Assembly: GCF_037154085.1 (NCBI RefSeq)
Contig: NZ_JBANRM010000005.1
Coordinates: 1 to 64,000 of the forward strand
Length of the DNA: 64,000 nucleotides
Direction of reading: 5' to 3'
From: Andeanibacterium fulvum
Lineage (GTDB): Bacteria > Pseudomonadota > Alphaproteobacteria > Sphingomonadales > Sphingomonadaceae
The translations under genes were made by a program, and so were the position numbers. Shown piece by piece: positions 61,993 through 64,000 of the stretch. Position 1 is the stretch's first letter. Each line of letters opens with the position of its first letter. The notes beneath the pieces were generated by a model. The model did not search any database. It had not been told where the DNA came from and was given only the letters and a program-made list of their open reading frames with translations.

Positions 61993-62033
61993 AATCCGCT
62001 TGCCCTGCCGCGCGGCACGGGCATCATCCGCTT

Positions 62034-63077
62034 ATGCCGCGCCTTCTTTCCCAGCTTCCGGCCGCACGGCTTCTCGCCGCTGCGGCCGTTTGCTTTTCGC
62101 TGGCACCTCTTCCCGCCCTCGCCAATGATTCCGAAGCGGAATGGGCCGTGGGCGGGCTGGCGCTGAAGGCCAACGATGCCGTCAGCATGGACCGCGAAGA
62201 GCTGTTCATCTCGGCCGAGGAAGTGCGGGTAGACTACACCTACACCAATCATTCGGACGATCCGCAGACAGTGCTGGTGAGCTTCCCCCTGCCTGCCTTG
62301 CCCGGACAGGACCAGGAATGGGTCGAATATGGCAGCTGGCCCGACTGGAGCCGGCTGGGCTTTTCCACCACCATCGACGGCAAGCCTGCCGAATGGCAGA
62401 CAGTCGTCCGCGCCGTCGCAGGCGGGAAGGATGTGACCGCGCTGGTGGAGGCCGAAGGCTTCCCGCTGGAATGGTATCAGGATTACGATTTCGTCGAACG
62501 GATCGCCGCCCTGCCCGAAGCCGAAGCGGGCCGCCTTGCGGCCAAGGGCCTGCTGGTGAAGGAAGAAGGCTGGGGCGGCAACGATTACGGCCCGGCCTGG
62601 CAGGTGCAATGGCACATCACCCGCCAGCAGACCTTCCCCGCCCATGCGACGGTCAGTGTCTCGCATCGTTACACCCCGATCATCGGCGGATCGGTGGGTG
62701 GGCTGCTCCATCAACTCGACGATCCGCAATGGGCGGACCAGAAGGCCCATTATCGCGAACGTTTCTGTACCGATGATGCCTTCCTGGCCGGCGTGAAGAA
62801 ACGCCAGCGTGCCGAGCAAGCCAAGGCGGGCGAGGATTACAGCTATTATGGCGAGACCTGGATCGGCTACGTCCTTTCCAGCGGAGCCAATTGGCGCGGA
62901 CCGATCAAGGATTTCCGTCTGGTGGTGGACAAGGGCCGCCCGGACAATCTGGTGAGCTTCTGCATGGATGGAGTGAAGAAGATCTCCCCCACGCAGTTCG
63001 AGATACGCAAGACCGGCTACGAGCCCGATCGCGATCTCGATATATTGATCGTCCAGTGGTACGAACCCGAAGAGTGA
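62034..63077 (+). CDS. DUF4424 exported protein
   Basis: The 347-aa protein has a signal peptide (LLAAAAVCFSLAPLPALAND, cleavage near ALA/NDS) and a mature domain starting SEAEWAVGGLALKANDAVSM, the DUF4424 signature as I recall it, followed by FISAEEVRVDYTYTNHSDDP. It is probably periplasmic; function unknown. Cys residues are few. The gene lies 41 bp after typA and 56 bp before the glycosyltransferase gene, but sharing of a transcript with either is uncertain. Confidence 0.87.
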   Translation: MPRLLSQLPAARLLAAAAVCFSLAPLPALANDSEAEWAVGGLALKANDAVSMDREELFISAEEVRVDYTYTNHSDDPQTVLVSFPLPALPGQDQEWVEYGSWPDWSRLGFSTTIDGKPAEWQTVVRAVAGGKDVTALVEAEGFPLEWYQDYDFVERIAALPEAEAGRLAAKGLLVKEEGWGGNDYGPAWQVQWHITRQQTFPAHATVSVSHRYTPIIGGSVGGLLHQLDDPQWADQKAHYRERFCTDDAFLAGVKKRQRAEQAKAGEDYSYYGETWIGYVLSSGANWRGPIKDFRLVVDKGRPDNLVSFCMDGVKKISPTQFEIRKTGYEPDRDLDILIVQWYEPEE

Positions 63078-63133
63078 ACAAGCCCCGCCCCGCCATTGCG
63101 GCACGTAAAAGCCGCCTCTAGAGCCCTCCCGGC

Positions 63134-64000
63134 ATGGACACTTCCCAGCTTCGCATTGCCCTGTTCAGCGGCAACTACAATATGGTGCGCGATGGCGCGA
63201 ACCAGGCGCTGAACCGGCTGGTCGGCTATCTGCTGCGCCAGGGCGCCGCCGTGCGCGTCTATTCCCCGGTGGTCGACAAGCCGGACTTCCCGCCCACGGG
63301 CGATCTGGTGGGGGTCGCTTCCTTCGCCATTCCGGGCCGCAGCGAATATCGCGTCGCCACGGGTCTCTCGCGCCAGAACCGGGAAGACCTTGCCAGTTTC
63401 GCGCCCAACGTGGTGCACATTGCCGCCCCCGATTTCGCCTGCCGTCAAGCCGCGAAATGGGCGCGCGACCGCAATATTCCGGTGCTTGCTTCGGTTCACA
63501 CACGGTTCGAGACCTATCCGCGCTATTACAAGCTCGGCTTCCTCGAGCCGACGGTGGAGAACTGGCTGCGCAAGCTCTATCGCCGCTGCGATGCCCTCGT
63601 CGCCCCGTCGCAGAGCATGGTGGACGTGCTGCACGAGCAGCGGATGAACGGCGATATCGGCATCTGGTCGCGCGGGGTGGATCGCACGATCTTCAACCCC
63701 GACGTGCGCGACCTTGCCTGGCGCCGCTCCTTCGGCATTGCTGATGACGAGGTGGCCGTGGGCTTCCTTGGCCGCCTGGTGATGGAAAAGGGGCTGGACG
63801 TCTTTGCCGACACAATTGCCGAACTCGAACAGCGCGGCGTGAAGCACAAAGTGCTGGTGGTGGGCGAAGGCCCGGCCCGCGGCTGGTTTGCCGAACGCGT
63901 CCCCGATGCCTGTTTCGCGGGCTTTCAGGCAGGCGCGGATCTGGGCCGCGCGGTGGCCAGCATGGACATGCTGTTCAACCCCTCCATCACTGAGACCTTC
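63134..64000 (+). CDS. Glycosyltransferase (GT4-like), 3' end missing
   Basis: The frame starts at ATG 63134 (MDTSQLRIALFSGNYNMVRD) and is still open at the last base, 289 codons. The N-terminal Rossmann domain has GANQALNRLVGYLLRQG, and the C-domain begins VGFLGRLVMEKGLDVFADTI, the GT4 binding motif for the sugar nucleotide. The truncated end ASMDMLFNPSITETF holds the E-x7-E-like motif region. It resembles bacterial glycolipid glycosyltransferases of the SqdX/MgtA type (inference); the acceptor cannot be named. The length of the missing part should be about 90 residues. Confidence 0.88.
   Translation, partial: MDTSQLRIALFSGNYNMVRDGANQALNRLVGYLLRQGAAVRVYSPVVDKPDFPPTGDLVGVASFAIPGRSEYRVATGLSRQNREDLASFAPNVVHIAAPDFACRQAAKWARDRNIPVLASVHTRFETYPRYYKLGFLEPTVENWLRKLYRRCDALVAPSQSMVDVLHEQRMNGDIGIWSRGVDRTIFNPDVRDLAWRRSFGIADDEVAVGFLGRLVMEKGLDVFADTIAELEQRGVKHKVLVVGEGPARGWFAERVPDACFAGFQAGADLGRAVASMDMLFNPSITETF

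Overview
The window is about 64 kb of GC-rich, tightly packed chromosomal DNA from an alphaproteobacterium. It is most likely Sphingomonadales (Erythrobacteraceae or Sphingomonadaceae). The basis is the CtrA-network regulator gcrA, a CrtZ carotenoid hydroxylase, DUF6152/DUF6491/DUF1476/DUF2239 proteins, a PEP-CTERM protein, a long TonB-dependent receptor and short REP-like repeats typical of sphingomonads. Family names come from recognising motifs and remembered family members; no database search was run. No prophage, insertion sequence, CRISPR array or plasmid function was seen.

Layout. 1-3.1 kb: end of a DUF6152 gene, a secreted protein, and a LuxR-type regulator divergent from a beta-keto acid cleavage enzyme (BKACE). 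3.2-5.5 kb: a ribosome/RNA repair operon, [small ORFs]-MFKxIVERPR protein-rtcB2-prfH, joined by ATGA overlaps. 5.8-9.0 kb: tRNA-Ser(CGA), hspQ, a lipoprotein, an ABC-2 permease and gcrA. 9.0-9.7 kb: no convincing gene, but repeats and a strongly self-complementary 290-nt segment that may be an RNA. 9.7-17.2 kb: VOC protein, two SDRs, a DUF3142 lipoprotein with a 718-aa periplasmic partner, and btaAB for betaine lipid synthesis. 17.4-30.4 kb: the translation/RNA cluster rimP-nusA-ylxR-infB-rbfA ... truB-rpsO-pnp, all on the minus strand, with tdk, a GNAT, a membrane protease, DUF6491 and DUF2239 genes lying between rbfA and truB. truB carries a 144-bp palindromic element inserted in frame.

30.7-37.4 kb: a heme-binding beta-barrel protein, rnk, then pspF divergent from a sigma-54-driven psp operon. 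After a 51-aa membrane peptide and pspABC, this operon continues into six consecutive small genes. Each encodes one membrane segment followed by a coiled coil ending in a PspB-like VLERI(V/A)TD motif. This expanded psp array is the most distinctive system in the window. 37.4-42.6 kb: crtZ, a thioesterase, leuC-(73 aa)-leuD, DUF1476-bolA-grxD and a TraR/DksA protein. 42.7-44.1 kb: a consensus sigma-54 promoter followed about 90 nt later by an intrinsic terminator with no ORF between (a candidate sRNA), and a choice-of-anchor A PEP-CTERM protein. 44.3-52.7 kb: tRNA-Arg(TCT), a queuosine-precursor transporter, a second PspC-like gene with its own tiny membrane peptide, recF, DUF2189, an ABC-F ATPase, a beta-barrel protein and a TesA-like arylesterase. 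52.7-64 kb: an ABC exporter matching the E. coli tesA-ybbA-ybbP order, two DUF805 genes, a TonB-dependent receptor, typA/bipA, DUF4424 and a glycosyltransferase cut by the window edge.

Five kinds of interspersed repeat occur (positions in the feature list). Two families are joined by the same spacer at 9.6 kb and 47.1 kb, so they behave as one composite unit.
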